Assembly (NCBI GenBank): GCA_001899315.1
Contig: MOYA01000001.1
Span: 1,898,599-1,962,598, forward strand
Length of the DNA stretch: 64,000 nucleotides
Direction: 5' to 3'
Source: Candidatus Obscuribacter phosphatis
GTDB lineage: Bacteria > Cyanobacteriota > Vampirovibrionia > Obscuribacterales > Obscuribacteraceae
Of this stretch, positions 24,495 to 33,636 are shown piece after piece. Numbering within the stretch: position 1 is the first letter of the stretch; each line of letters starts with the position of its first letter. Made by a program: the position numbers and the translations under genes. The notes under the pieces are model-generated. The model did not search any database and had not been told where the DNA came from. It saw only the letters and a program-made list of their open reading frames with translations.

Positions 24495-25669
24495 TCCTTC
24501 TTTGCCGCGCCCTTATAGAAAGCCAGACAAAACCACTGATTTAAGCGCACTACACCAGAGCCAAAGTTGTATTCAAATAAACCGGCAGCGAAAAGAGAGA
24601 TGAGTGCGGCATATAGACCAAGGGCAAGAGCGCTTTCAAGCTCGTCTTCAGAGGCACCGATGGCAGCACTTCTGTACAAACCCAAAAGAGGAAGGAGCAC
24701 AAGAAAAAGATAGGCGCTCAGACCAAGAAGCCCTGTGGTGGCGGCTAAATGCATAATATTGCTGTGCCCATGATTAAGGTCTTCCGACTGCCCTTTCACA
24801 ACTGCTTCATTTAGCTCTATGCGAGGGAAATTGCGGGGACCGACTCCAGACAAAGGTTTCTTTTGGAAAGTTTTGACAGCGACTTCCCAAACAGTCAAGC
24901 GGGCTGTGACGCTGACATCTTGCCGCCAATTAGAAAGAGCCGAGAGCCGAGTCTTCACCACCGGCACAAATTGAAAAGCCAGTATTGCGCCGCAAAGCAC
25001 AGTGAAAAGACCGGCAAGGAAGGCTTTTTTTGATATGCGCATAGTAAAGGCAAAGATAGCCACGGTCATACCAAGCCAGGCGCTGCGCTCTGCCGCAAAG
25101 AGCAGGCCAAGGAAATTGCATAAACAAATAGTCCAAGTTTGGGCGCGTCCACCAAAAATACTTGGGTAGCGAAAAGCTAGTGCTAAAGAAAGGAAAGCGC
25201 CGATCTGCATCACCCCGGCATAAGACATGGGGCTAGAGAGAAAACCAGTGGCTTGCAAATAGGGATATTTGGTGAAACGTCCGACATTGAAGAGTTGCTG
25301 GCAGGCACCAAGCAGACCGGAAATAGCGGTGACCAATAAGAATGTCTTGAGAGCGCCTTGCTTATGTCCGCCCAAGTGAAAAGCCAAATATGCTACCGGA
25401 TAAATGGCAAAGCCGCGCACTGTGGAAAAACTAGCGAGACATTCGCCTGGCCCGGCTGCCAGCAAACCTGATAATAGCGAGACAAGCGAGAAGAGCAGAA
25501 CCGGCTTGATGAAGGGCGCCTGCTTCAGTTCGAGCAGGCAAGTCTTAAGCCCTTTGGAAAAGACAAGCAGGGCAAACAAAAGACCAAGCAAGATCCAAGA
25601 TAGAGTGAGACTGATTGGCAAAACTAAAGCCAATGCCAGAGTTAGGAAAAGGGACAGGCGCTCCAGCAT
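24491..25669 (-). CDS. O-antigen ligase / polymerase-like membrane protein (Wzy_C type)
   Basis: 392 aa with about 10-12 hydrophobic segments and the large-loop signature of the family: SGVGPRNFP and NHGHSNIMHLAATTGLLGL (His-containing). These enzymes join O-antigen or other glycans to a carrier. No other glycan biosynthesis genes are adjacent, so the substrate is unclear. The 3' end is covered by the 11-bp repeat. No strong ribosome binding site is seen. Confidence 0.75.
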   Translation of the reverse strand: MLERLSLFLTLALALVLPISLTLSWILLGLLFALLVFSKGLKTCLLELKQAPFIKPVLLFSLVSLLSGLLAAGPGECLASFSTVRGFAIYPVAYLAFHLGGHKQGALKTFLLVTAISGLLGACQQLFNVGRFTKYPYLQATGFLSSPMSYAGVMQIGAFLSLALAFRYPSIFGGRAQTWTICLCNFLGLLFAAERSAWLGMTVAIFAFTMRISKKAFLAGLFTVLCGAILAFQFVPVVKTRLSALSNWRQDVSVTARLTVWEVAVKTFQKKPLSGVGPRNFPRIELNEAVVKGQSEDLNHGHSNIMHLAATTGLLGLSAYLFLVLLPLLGLYRSAAIGASEDELESALALGLYAALISLFAAGLFEYNFGSGVVRLNQWFCLAFYKGAAKKD

Positions 25670-25713
25670 AATCAGACAACCTGTCTAAGCGAAATGACTT
25701 CGCAACCAGTTGA

Positions 25714-26730
25714 TCACCAATTGATCATCCCCATGATTTCACGTACATCATGCAAAGTTTGCGATGCCACTTTGCGTGCCTTCAAATTGCCATGCTCGAT
25801 TATTTTTCTTACCTGATCGGGGTCTGCGGCCAAGGCTTTTCTCTTTTCGCGCATCGGTCTGAAATATTCATTGATCAGACCGGCTAGTTGTACTTTACAG
25901 TCAACACAGCCGATTGCAGCCGATTCGCAGTCGACCTTCACTTTTTCGAGCAAAGCTTTGTCCGATGCAAAAATTTGGTAGAGAGGCCAGGGCACTTCGC
26001 AAAGATTGGTATGTCCAGGATCAGACTTGGCAATACGAGTGCGGTCGGTAATCGCTTTCTTGACTTTGGCGATGGTATCTTCCTCGGTATCAGCGATCTT
26101 TATATCGTTGTTGAAAGACTTGCCCATTTTCTGACCATCCACCCCTTTGAGCAGAGGTGTAGTGGTAAATTCAGGCTTGGGCTCGGGAAAGAAATCGACA
26201 TTATAGAAATTGTTGAATCGTCTGGCCACATCGCGGGCAAACTCAAGATGCGACTCTTGATCTTTACCGACCGGAACCAGCTCACCTTTGAAAGTAAGAA
26301 TGTCCGAAGCCATGAGAACGGGATAACCGAGCAGACCATAGGTGACTTTCTCTTTAGCGGCTGACTCGTCGCTGTCGAGCATCTTGACCATATCTTTCAA
26401 GGTAGGCTCTCGTTCCACCCAGTTATGAGGGGTGAACATAGACAAAAGCAAATGCAGCTCGGCTATCTCGGGCACCGCCGACTGCACATAGACAGTGGCT
26501 ACTTCGGGATCAATGCCTACGCACAGCCAATCGAGAGCTATTTCCCAGATATTGGGTTCTACTTCTCGGGTGTTTTGAAACTTGGTGGTGAGAGCGTGCC
26601 AATCAACTATAGAGAAAAACGACTGGTACTGTCCCTGGAACTTAATCCAATTGGAAAGTGCTCCAAAATAATGGCCAAGATGCAAACGGCCGGTCGGGCG
26701 CATACCCGACATAATGCGCTTACTGGACAT
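25714..26730 (-). CDS. trpS: Tryptophanyl-tRNA synthetase
   Basis: 338 aa, class I synthetase. The HIGH-like HLGHYFG is near the N-terminus in RPTGRLHLGHY; KMGKSFNN serves as the KMSKS loop; GYPVLMASDIL is in the catalytic domain. Normal length for bacterial TrpRS. AAAGGATAAA lies just before the ATG. It charges tRNA-Trp. Confidence 0.96.
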   Translation of the reverse strand: MSSKRIMSGMRPTGRLHLGHYFGALSNWIKFQGQYQSFFSIVDWHALTTKFQNTREVEPNIWEIALDWLCVGIDPEVATVYVQSAVPEIAELHLLLSMFTPHNWVEREPTLKDMVKMLDSDESAAKEKVTYGLLGYPVLMASDILTFKGELVPVGKDQESHLEFARDVARRFNNFYNVDFFPEPKPEFTTTPLLKGVDGQKMGKSFNNDIKIADTEEDTIAKVKKAITDRTRIAKSDPGHTNLCEVPWPLYQIFASDKALLEKVKVDCESAAIGCVDCKVQLAGLINEYFRPMREKRKALAADPDQVRKIIEHGNLKARKVASQTLHDVREIMGMINW

Positions 26731-26769
26731 TTTATCCTTTCAAGAATGAGGCGAGTCTGTGATTAAAGA

Positions 26770-26874
26770 CTACTTGGCAGCCTTGGCGATTGCTTCTCTT
26801 ACTTTCGCTTTTTTACGGTCGCTTTTGGCTAGACGACGCTTTTTCTTGATGCGAGCATTATATTTTGCTGTCAT
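26770..26874 (-). CDS. 34-aa strongly basic peptide
   Basis: Short frame from ATG 26874 to TAG 26770 with an excellent ribosome binding site (AAGGGGAAA, 5 bases before the start). The peptide begins MTAKYNARIKKKRRLAKSD and ends AIAKAAK; nearly half the residues are Lys or Arg. The strong start and basic composition resemble tiny ribosome-associated proteins, but no family is recognised. It sits in the same direction as trpS, 39 bases upstream, and probably belongs to its transcript. Confidence 0.65.
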   Translation of the reverse strand: MTAKYNARIKKKRRLAKSDRKKAKVREAIAKAAK

Positions 26875-26952
26875 TTCGGTTTCCCCTTAAAACAACTAGT
26901 TATCTATAGAGCACTGATTTTACCCCGAGCACTGCAACAGCTCTTTAAATTT

Positions 26953-28296
26953 TTAGCGGGGGGCGAATCGCTCTCTCTCGGCATTTAGTCTATCGAGGTC
27001 AGACTGGGTAATTATGCCTGTCTGTACAAACAGCTCTATAAGCCGCACTCCCTTCTGCCGAGACATCTCGTTTAGTTCTCGTAATTCTTCCCCAGTCATT
27101 CTTCGCCTTTGTAACAGATATTGATCAAGCTCCACCCTGCCAAGCAGTAAATCGATGGTAAGACTGACCACAGCGTCGGGCGGCTCAAGATAGCCGCGCT
27201 CTAGTGAAAACTTACAAGTGTAGAGAACCTGCCCTGGATAACGCCCCTTTGCCGTAGCCACTTCGATCAAGCTCTTCTTCTCTCGAAAGTCGCTAAGAAT
27301 AGATTTGAGATCATTGTCCAGGGCATCATTATTGAGAGCGATCTGACCAAAAGGGGCAAGGGGCAGCGAAACTTGAAAGAGTCTTTCTATATCTATGGCG
27401 ACAAGGGGCAGCGGATCTGTCCGTCTAATATCGAAAGCTCCGGCTGGTTTCGGCTCCACAGCCACAGCAGCCTTCTTTTTATGAGCCTCCACATCTTGGG
27501 CAGTCAAGGCCGGTAGACTTTCAAAAGTCTGCGCAGCGGAGCCTTCCGGATTGGCAGACAAGATTTTGTTTTCCAGTTCTTGCTTGATCTTGGCTTCTTT
27601 TGCCGATTTTTCACTTTGCTTAAGAGCCTTTTCTTGCTCTATATCACCTTCCATATTGTCGGAAGAAGCCTCGTTCAGCAAAGGCAATTCCTCACTGGTC
27701 TGGGCACCAAGCGCGGTGCCCAAGCCCAAACTTTCGGCAAACTTCTGGCAAGGTTCGACCGAACCGGTCAAAACCAGTCTATATAAAGAAGCGGTAGCGC
27801 GCACAGCATCAAATTGAAACTCGCGCATAGCCTCACGCATCGAGCGCCCTTCTTTTGCCCAACCCAATACAACAAAGTCGTCCTTGGTAAGCGGCTGTTT
27901 GGCCAAAACAGCTTGCCATTCAGCCGTACCGAACCGAGAAGAGGTAACTATTTCGGTATTGAGACCCATGCCTTGTTCGGTGAGAAAAGCCATCTGGTCG
28001 GCAAATGAGTTTGTTAATCTCATCGGCAGTTTCATATTAGGAGTGATCGTTTCTCTAAACCGACTGGAAAGTTTGTCAACAATAAAGCCGCCTTCACGCC
28101 AGGCAAGTAGCTCTATAAGAGCATCATCGCCCTCGAGAATGCCGAAAGCAGCATAAATAAGTTCGCCTTCCGAGAGAAAGAGCTCACCACGATTATTGCC
28201 GTTCAATAACCTGACTTTGTAGCTCTTGCCAGCTTCGGTGGCTAAAAACTGCAATAGTCCAGGTAAGCCTACGTCGACAAGACTGCCCTCAATCAT
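26953..28296 (-). CDS. PATAN/DUF4388-domain regulator
   Basis: 447 aa. The N-terminus, from IEGSLVDVGLPGLLQFLA to about residue 100, is a DUF4388 (PATAN) domain with the typical GELFLSEGELIYA and LLAWREGGF. A helical segment (100-180) and a disordered acidic/Lys-rich linker (about 190-285) follow. The C-terminal part (about 300-447) has LLLGRVELDQYLLQRRRMTGEELRELNEMSRQKG, like the N-domain of GspE/MshE-type proteins. PATAN domains, first seen in cyanobacterial PatA, act in signal transduction. Two further PATAN proteins are in the window. It is transcribed divergently from sigA. Confidence 0.8.
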   Translation of the reverse strand: MIEGSLVDVGLPGLLQFLATEAGKSYKVRLLNGNNRGELFLSEGELIYAAFGILEGDDALIELLAWREGGFIVDKLSSRFRETITPNMKLPMRLTNSFADQMAFLTEQGMGLNTEIVTSSRFGTAEWQAVLAKQPLTKDDFVVLGWAKEGRSMREAMREFQFDAVRATASLYRLVLTGSVEPCQKFAESLGLGTALGAQTSEELPLLNEASSDNMEGDIEQEKALKQSEKSAKEAKIKQELENKILSANPEGSAAQTFESLPALTAQDVEAHKKKAAVAVEPKPAGAFDIRRTDPLPLVAIDIERLFQVSLPLAPFGQIALNNDALDNDLKSILSDFREKKSLIEVATAKGRYPGQVLYTCKFSLERGYLEPPDAVVSLTIDLLLGRVELDQYLLQRRRMTGEELRELNEMSRQKGVRLIELFVQTGIITQSDLDRLNAERERFAPR

Positions 28297-28483
28297 TAAT
28301 AGAGGTTTCCTTTATAGAGTTCGCTTAACCACGAATATTTATATGCCCCATAGTGGTAAGTTGCCCCAGAGGGAAAACTTTCTAATAGCACTCCACATTT
28401 ACAAAAGTTAATCCGCCCCTTGACTGCTTAGAGTTTTTTTCAATCTGGGTAAATATCAGGAAGAGTCTCAATAAAAGGGAGTT

Positions 28484-29434
28484 ATGCCGAAATTGGCTTC
28501 TAGAGTTACGGACGATCTTTCAGACGACTGGTCAGAGGTTTTCGAAGAGGAAACTCTGCAGCAAGAAGACAGCGAAGAACCTGTCGAGGTGCAAGCAGAG
28601 GGCTTTACAGAAGACTCGGTCAGACTCTACTTGAGAGAAATCGGTCGGGTCAAAATGATCAAACCCGATGAAGAAATTGAACTGGCAAGACTAATTGCCA
28701 AAGGAGATCAGGACGCCAAGAAGAAGCTTATACAAGCCAATCTTCGTCTGGTCATCTCTATTGCTAAAAAGTATCTGAACCGCGGTCTACCCTTTCAAGA
28801 TCTCATTCAAGAAGGCAATCTCGGTCTGATCAGGGCAGCTGAAAAGTTCGACCATACCAAAGGTTTCAAGTTTTCCACCTATGCCACTTGGTGGATAAGG
28901 CAGGCCATAAGCCGAGGTCTAGCCGATAAATCGCGCACTATCAGAGTGCCGGTGCACATGGTCGAATCAATAAACAAGCTAAAAAAGACCAGCGCCCGCC
29001 TAGCCCAAGAACTGGGAAGAAAGCCAAACGAACAGGAACTCTCCAGCGCCCTCGATATACCTGTAACTAAAGTGCAGGAAATCATGCAGGCTGACAGAGA
29101 GCCGGTTTCAATGGAAATGCCTTTGAGCAGAGACGATGAGACCTATATCGGCGACCTCATTGAAGACAACGAAAGCACTCGTCCGGACGCCACAACGGCC
29201 GACGAATTGATGAGGCAAGACCTTAGTCGGATGCTCAGCCAGCTTACCCCCAGAGAGCGCGATATTATGCATCTGCGCTATGGCCTTGAAGATGGACGGC
29301 AAAGAACCTTGGAAGAAGTAGGCCGACTCTTCAATATAACCAGAGAAAGAGTTAGACAAATTGAGCACAAAGCCTTTAGAAAGCTGAGACAGCCCAATTG
29401 GTCATCTAAACTGGCAGGCTATTTGGAAGACTGA
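28484..29434 (+). CDS. Sigma-70 family RNA polymerase sigma factor (SigA/RpoD-like)
   Basis: 316 aa; acidic N-terminus of about 40 aa, no region 1.1. Region 1.2: [27 protein letters not shown]. Region 2: [38 protein letters not shown] and the -10-reading [29 protein letters not shown]. Region 3 is about 165-235. Region 4.2 has the helix-turn-helix [28 protein letters not shown]. All hallmarks of a primary or group 2 sigma are present; the short size and lack of region 1.1 fit either. Ribosome binding site AAAAGGGAG is close to the ATG. Confidence 0.93.
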   Translation: MPKLASRVTDDLSDDWSEVFEEETLQQEDSEEPVEVQAEGFTEDSVRLYLREIGRVKMIKPDEEIELARLIAKGDQDAKKKLIQANLRLVISIAKKYLNRGLPFQDLIQEGNLGLIRAAEKFDHTKGFKFSTYATWWIRQAISRGLADKSRTIRVPVHMVESINKLKKTSARLAQELGRKPNEQELSSALDIPVTKVQEIMQADREPVSMEMPLSRDDETYIGDLIEDNESTRPDATTADELMRQDLSRMLSQLTPRERDIMHLRYGLEDGRQRTLEEVGRLFNITRERVRQIEHKAFRKLRQPNWSSKLAGYLED

Positions 29435-29528
29435 TCCAAAGAAGTGATAAAGAATTAGACGAAAGCTCTTCTTGACTGACCAGAACCTTGCTAGGGTTAT
29501 CTTGGCGGTTATTCTTTGAGCATTCGTT

Positions 29529-30911
29529 TTGATCGAGAAGCAACTACTGAGGCCGGAAGAACTCTGCCAGCTGGTGGACTCATCCCAGCGTCAGAAACTA
29601 CGGCTAATACTCAATGACCAGCATTCGGCCGACCTTGCCGAATGCTTCGAAGAGCTGCCGCCCGAATATCGCATTTCTTGTTTTCGCGTTCTCGACCTCG
29701 ATAATGCCTCGGCCCTTCTAGCCGAACTGGAACCGGACAAGCAAAGCGAGTTACTGAGAGACTTGGGCAATAACTCAATTGCCGCCCTGGTTGTGAACAT
29801 GTCGCCGGATGACGCCGTCGACCTGCTTTCCGAACTGCCCGAAACCAAGGCACGTGAAATCATCGACCAGGTCGACGATAGTGAAGTCAAAGAAGACCTC
29901 ACCCAGCTCATGACTTTCAAAGAAGATACGGCGGGCGGCATCATGTCCACCGATTATCTTGCCCTAAGAAGCGACATGTCTGTAGCAGAAGCCTTGGTCT
30001 ATCTGCGCGAAGAGTATGAAGACTTAGAAGAAGAAATCTACGACGTTTATGTAGTTTCGAGCAAAGAAGAACTAGTCGGCGTGGTCACCTTGAAAGAGTT
30101 ACTAACGGCTGCGCCGGAAGTACCGGTGCAGTCGATTATGGACAAAGACCTGGTTTATGTTGAAGCCGATGTCGACCAAGAGCATGCCGCTGAAAAGCTA
30201 TCGAGATATGACCTTCTCACCCTGCCGGTCGTGAACGAGCACAAGCAGCTGCTTGGCATCATCACCTCTGATGACGTTATCGATGTATTGAAAGAAGAAG
30301 CCACCGAAGATATTTATCAGTCATCTGGTATTTCGGCAGGTGGCTCGGAAGCGCAAGAAACCTTGGGCTACAACGTCAGGCGCGCCTTCAGCGCCCGCTT
30401 GCCCTGGCTGCTTGTCACCTTGATGATTGAAACCGGGTCGGCTTCGGTGATCACTCATTTCGATTCGGTAATCCAACAAACAGTGCAAGCAGCAGCTTTT
30501 ATGCCGCTTTTGTCAGGTGTGACCGGGTCGGTGGCCACCCAGTCGACTTGCATTGTCATAAGAGGAACAGGTAAAACCACTAACTTTGGTCTCAAGTCGG
30601 CCCTGCGCAATATCTGGCACGAGGCTAAAGTAGGCGTCTTGCTTGGACTCTTCTGCGGTATTGCCTGTTATCTGGTCAGCACTTTTATGCACCAGGGAAG
30701 TCAGGCTCTTGGTATCGTCGTTGCCTGTTCCCTCTTTGTCACGATGACGGTGGGAGTACTGATAGGCACAATGATGCCCATTCTCTTCCATAAATTGGGG
30801 GTCGAACCAGCCCATGCCAGCGGCCCTTTCATAACGAGCATCCTCGATGTCTGTACAATGTCCATTTACCTGACTATCGTCCATTTGTTCTTGAGTACCC
30901 TGACTAGATAG
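29529..30911 (+). CDS. mgtE: Magnesium transporter MgtE
   Basis: 460 aa, TTG start. Cytoplasmic helical N-domain (about 1-130, superhelical LxxL repeats such as LLSELPETKAREIIDQVDD), two CBS domains (about 135-265), then about five TM helices (about 285-455). The membrane part has TGSVATQSTCIVIRG and EPAHASGPFITSILDVC, which carries the pore Asp. It imports Mg2+ under control of cytosolic Mg2+. Followed 14 bases later by the carboxylase gene. Confidence 0.93.
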   Translation: MIEKQLLRPEELCQLVDSSQRQKLRLILNDQHSADLAECFEELPPEYRISCFRVLDLDNASALLAELEPDKQSELLRDLGNNSIAALVVNMSPDDAVDLLSELPETKAREIIDQVDDSEVKEDLTQLMTFKEDTAGGIMSTDYLALRSDMSVAEALVYLREEYEDLEEEIYDVYVVSSKEELVGVVTLKELLTAAPEVPVQSIMDKDLVYVEADVDQEHAAEKLSRYDLLTLPVVNEHKQLLGIITSDDVIDVLKEEATEDIYQSSGISAGGSEAQETLGYNVRRAFSARLPWLLVTLMIETGSASVITHFDSVIQQTVQAAAFMPLLSGVTGSVATQSTCIVIRGTGKTTNFGLKSALRNIWHEAKVGVLLGLFCGIACYLVSTFMHQGSQALGIVVACSLFVTMTVGVLIGTMMPILFHKLGVEPAHASGPFITSILDVCTMSIYLTIVHLFLSTLTR

Positions 30912-30924
30912 AAAAGCCGTAGCA

Positions 30925-32490
30925 ATGGAAAAAACCATGGAAAAACAAAGCCTCAGTCCGCTTGAAGAAATGCTGACCAGAAGAGCCAAGACTGAAGAAG
31001 TAAATGTCAAAGCAGTGGAAAGCCGCCACCAGAAAGGCATATTGACTGCTAGAGAAAGAGTGGAAGCCTTGGTTGACCCAGGCTCTTTCATGGAAATCGA
31101 CCGCTATGCCCTGCACAAATGTCAGGAATTTGGCATGGCCGACAAGAAGCATTATGGCGATGGTGTGATCACAGGCCAAGCAACTATCGACGGCAAGGCA
31201 GTTTATCTTTTTGCCCACGATGCCACCTTTGTCGGAGGGGCGCTAGGTGAAGTTTTTGCCCGCAAAGTCTGTAAAGTTATGGACCTGGCCTATCAGGCCG
31301 GCTGCCCGGTAATTGGCCTAAATGAGAGTGGTGGTGCTCGTATTCAAGAAGGAGTCCGCAGCCTCGCCGGCTATGCCGATATTTTTTACCGCAATGTCAA
31401 AAGCTCGGGTGTGATTCCTCAAATTTCGGTCATTTATGGGGCCTGCGCCGGTGGTGCTGTCTACAGTCCGGCTGTCACTGATTTCACAATCATGGTCAAA
31501 GACAAGAGCTTTATGTTCGTCACCGGCCCAGAAATAGTGCGCACCGTCACTGGTGAAGACGTTACTCTGGAAGAGTTAGGCGGAGCCATGACCCACAATA
31601 GAAAGTCTGGCGTAGCTCAACTTTTGGCGGAAGATGAGGCCGATTCCTTCCACCTTACAAAACGCCTACTTTCCTTTCTGCCAAGTAACAACCTAGACCC
31701 CGTGCCATTGAACGAAGATTTCAACCCGCCATCAGAAGAAGAATGCGCCGAGTTGGATGCCATCGTGCCGGTGGAAGCAACTCGTCCCTATGACATGCAT
31801 CACGTAATTGAGCGTATCTTTGATGATGGAGACTTCTTTGAAATCTCGCCTCATTTTGCCGGCAATATTCTCACCGGTTTTGCCAGACTGGGCGGGCATT
31901 CGGTCGGTATTGTCGCCAACCAACCGCGCATTCTAGCCGGCTGCCTAGACATCAACGCTTCGGTTAAAGCAGCTCGTTTTGTGCGCTTTTTGGATGCTTT
32001 CAATATACCGGTCATAACTTTTGTCGATGTGCCCGGCTATCTGCCCGGCACCCATCAAGAGTATTCAGGCATTATCAGACACGGCGCCAAACTGCTCTAT
32101 GCCTATTGCGAAGCCACTGTACCCAAACTGACTGTGATCACGCGCAAGGCATACGGCGGTGCCTTTGATGTTATGGGCTCAAAAAATGTCGGCGGTGATT
32201 TCAACTTTGCCTGGCCCACAGCTGAAATAGCGGTTGTAGGAGCAGAAGCGGCAGTCAATTTGCTCTACCGCAAAGAATTGAAAGAGGACCAGAGCGGTGA
32301 ACGCTTCAAATCAATGGTGAGCGAGTTCAAAAATCAATTCGCCAATCCTTACATCGCTAGCCAAGAAGGCTATATAGACGATGTCATCAAGCCAAGCGAA
32401 ACAAGAGAAAAACTATTGCTGGCACTGAACGTGCAAAAGAATAAGCGGGTTGAGAGACCCAGACGCAAGCACGGCAATATTCCCTTATAA
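30925..32490 (+). CDS. Acyl-CoA carboxylase carboxyltransferase (beta) subunit, propionyl-CoA carboxylase type
   Basis: 521 aa, the normal length for PccB/AccD5-type proteins. The two crotonase-like halves are visible: N-half with DGVITGQATIDGKAV, GGALGEVFARKVCKVMD and NESGGARIQEGVRSLAGYADIF; C-half with FEISPHFAGNILTGFARLGG and FVDVPGYLPGTHQEYSGIIRHGAKLLYAY. These subunits move CO2 from biotin to acyl-CoA, most often propionyl-CoA to make methylmalonyl-CoA. The biotin carboxylase/carrier subunit is not in the window. The B12-binding mutase domain at 16021 would use the product. Confidence 0.92.
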   Translation: MEKTMEKQSLSPLEEMLTRRAKTEEVNVKAVESRHQKGILTARERVEALVDPGSFMEIDRYALHKCQEFGMADKKHYGDGVITGQATIDGKAVYLFAHDATFVGGALGEVFARKVCKVMDLAYQAGCPVIGLNESGGARIQEGVRSLAGYADIFYRNVKSSGVIPQISVIYGACAGGAVYSPAVTDFTIMVKDKSFMFVTGPEIVRTVTGEDVTLEELGGAMTHNRKSGVAQLLAEDEADSFHLTKRLLSFLPSNNLDPVPLNEDFNPPSEEECAELDAIVPVEATRPYDMHHVIERIFDDGDFFEISPHFAGNILTGFARLGGHSVGIVANQPRILAGCLDINASVKAARFVRFLDAFNIPVITFVDVPGYLPGTHQEYSGIIRHGAKLLYAYCEATVPKLTVITRKAYGGAFDVMGSKNVGGDFNFAWPTAEIAVVGAEAAVNLLYRKELKEDQSGERFKSMVSEFKNQFANPYIASQEGYIDDVIKPSETREKLLLALNVQKNKRVERPRRKHGNIPL

Positions 32491-32502
32491 AGGAAAAAAG
32501 CT

Positions 32503-32521
32503 ATAAGGCAAGAGACCTTAT
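32503..32521 (-). terminator. Possible terminator of the minus-strand gene at 32518
   Basis: On the minus strand ATAAGG and CCTTAT form a 6-bp stem with a 7-nt loop, followed by AGC and six T. The stem overlaps the stop codon at 32518-32520. It also faces the end of the carboxylase gene. Confidence 0.5.
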
Positions 32522-33270
32522 TTCAGCGCTGTTTTCTTCAAGTATGGATAGACCAGGTTAAACTCAGCTTTCTCTTCAGAAGATTGCGGATCTTGCTTGC
32601 AGTGATAATTGATCAGATTGACATGACCAAAATACGGCGCAGGCAATAGGCACTCGTACATAGCGACCGATTTAACTTCTGAATCACCGCCGGTTAGCTT
32701 GATTAAATGACTGAGGCAAGAATTAGGCGCCGGTGCGCTGTAACTGCTCTCTATAGGCGAGGCAATAAAATAACCTCTCAAGACGCCTATACCTTGTCGA
32801 TTCTGCAATTTGGCAGATTCGGAAAGAAAGCGCTGCACTATGGACATCTCGGCATTGCCGATATCACTAAGCAAGACCAGCCCTCTAGCCAAGATAGCCC
32901 TACCTGCTTTGAAATTTAGTTCCAAAGCAGGAAGCAAACTACGGGAGAACAAGCCTTTCTCCATTTGCTTTACTTCTACTGTATCGATACGAGCCAAAGC
33001 CTCAAAAAGAGTTATCTGCCTGTTGAAGAGCCCGGTCTGGTGCATAGTGAGAAAATAGCCATGCAAGATAAAGGCGATGAAATCACTTGCCAATTGCATG
33101 TATTCGGCATTTTCGCAACCCTTGCCGCTCGCTACCGAGAGACTCAAATTAGAGCATGCCGCCTCAACATCGAGGGTTGTCACTGAGCGCGGATTCTGCA
33201 CCACCGAGCCGAGATGAAAACGCTCAGGATCGGCAACTTTTATCAGAACCGCCGAGATATCAGATGGCAT
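32518..33270 (-). CDS. Uncharacterised soluble protein
   Basis: 250 aa, no signal peptide or membrane segment. The sequence is mixed alpha/beta with patches like YMQLASDFIAFILHGYFLTMHQTGLFNRQITLFEALAR (quoted as two ends: YMQLASDF and LFEALAR) and C-terminal YHCKQDPQSSEEKAEF. No catalytic motif is recognised. Flanked by the carboxylase (convergent) and the sigma-like gene (divergent). Function unknown. Confidence 0.6.
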   Translation of the reverse strand: MPSDISAVLIKVADPERFHLGSVVQNPRSVTTLDVEAACSNLSLSVASGKGCENAEYMQLASDFIAFILHGYFLTMHQTGLFNRQITLFEALARIDTVEVKQMEKGLFSRSLLPALELNFKAGRAILARGLVLLSDIGNAEMSIVQRFLSESAKLQNRQGIGVLRGYFIASPIESSYSAPAPNSCLSHLIKLTGGDSEVKSVAMYECLLPAPYFGHVNLINYHCKQDPQSSEEKAEFNLVYPYLKKTALK

Positions 33271-33636
33271 CGTGCTTGTAAATTCCCCAAAAGTGGTACA
33301 TCAAGGTTATGGTCAATGGCGCTCGCAATGTAAGTCTAGCAATAGACTTCTAATTTGGGGGGAAATTGCAGGAAAAGTCGGTCCGGCTCTACCTCAGATG
33401 GAATATATCAGGTAAACTGGTAACAGGCGACCTGCTTGTGCATTCATGCTCATGCAGGAAGTCGACCAGCCTTCTTCGCCAGTACTTACTTGCCAGAGGC
33501 TCGGTCATCAGTACTCAACCGGTTTCCTATCTATCGGACATCTTCAAACGCGTTGTCTACTTATCAAGTAAATCGTTCGGTTCGCCCAAGGCATTAATTG
33601 ACTTTGGGTTGCTTTAATTTGTGAAAAGAAAAATCT
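33271..33636. other. 366-bp intergenic region
   Basis: It lies between two divergent genes and presumably holds both promoters. An open frame at 33366-33617 (83 aa, TTG start) has no good ribosome binding site and a Ser/Leu/Arg-rich composition, and is not called a gene. An imperfect stem (CGACCTGC 33428-33435 with GCAGGAAGTCG 33454-33464) is visible. Confidence 0.6.

Noticed and set aside
33366-33617. 83-aa plus-strand ORF
   Set aside because: TTG start without a good ribosome binding site and atypical Ser/Leu/Arg composition; likely chance.
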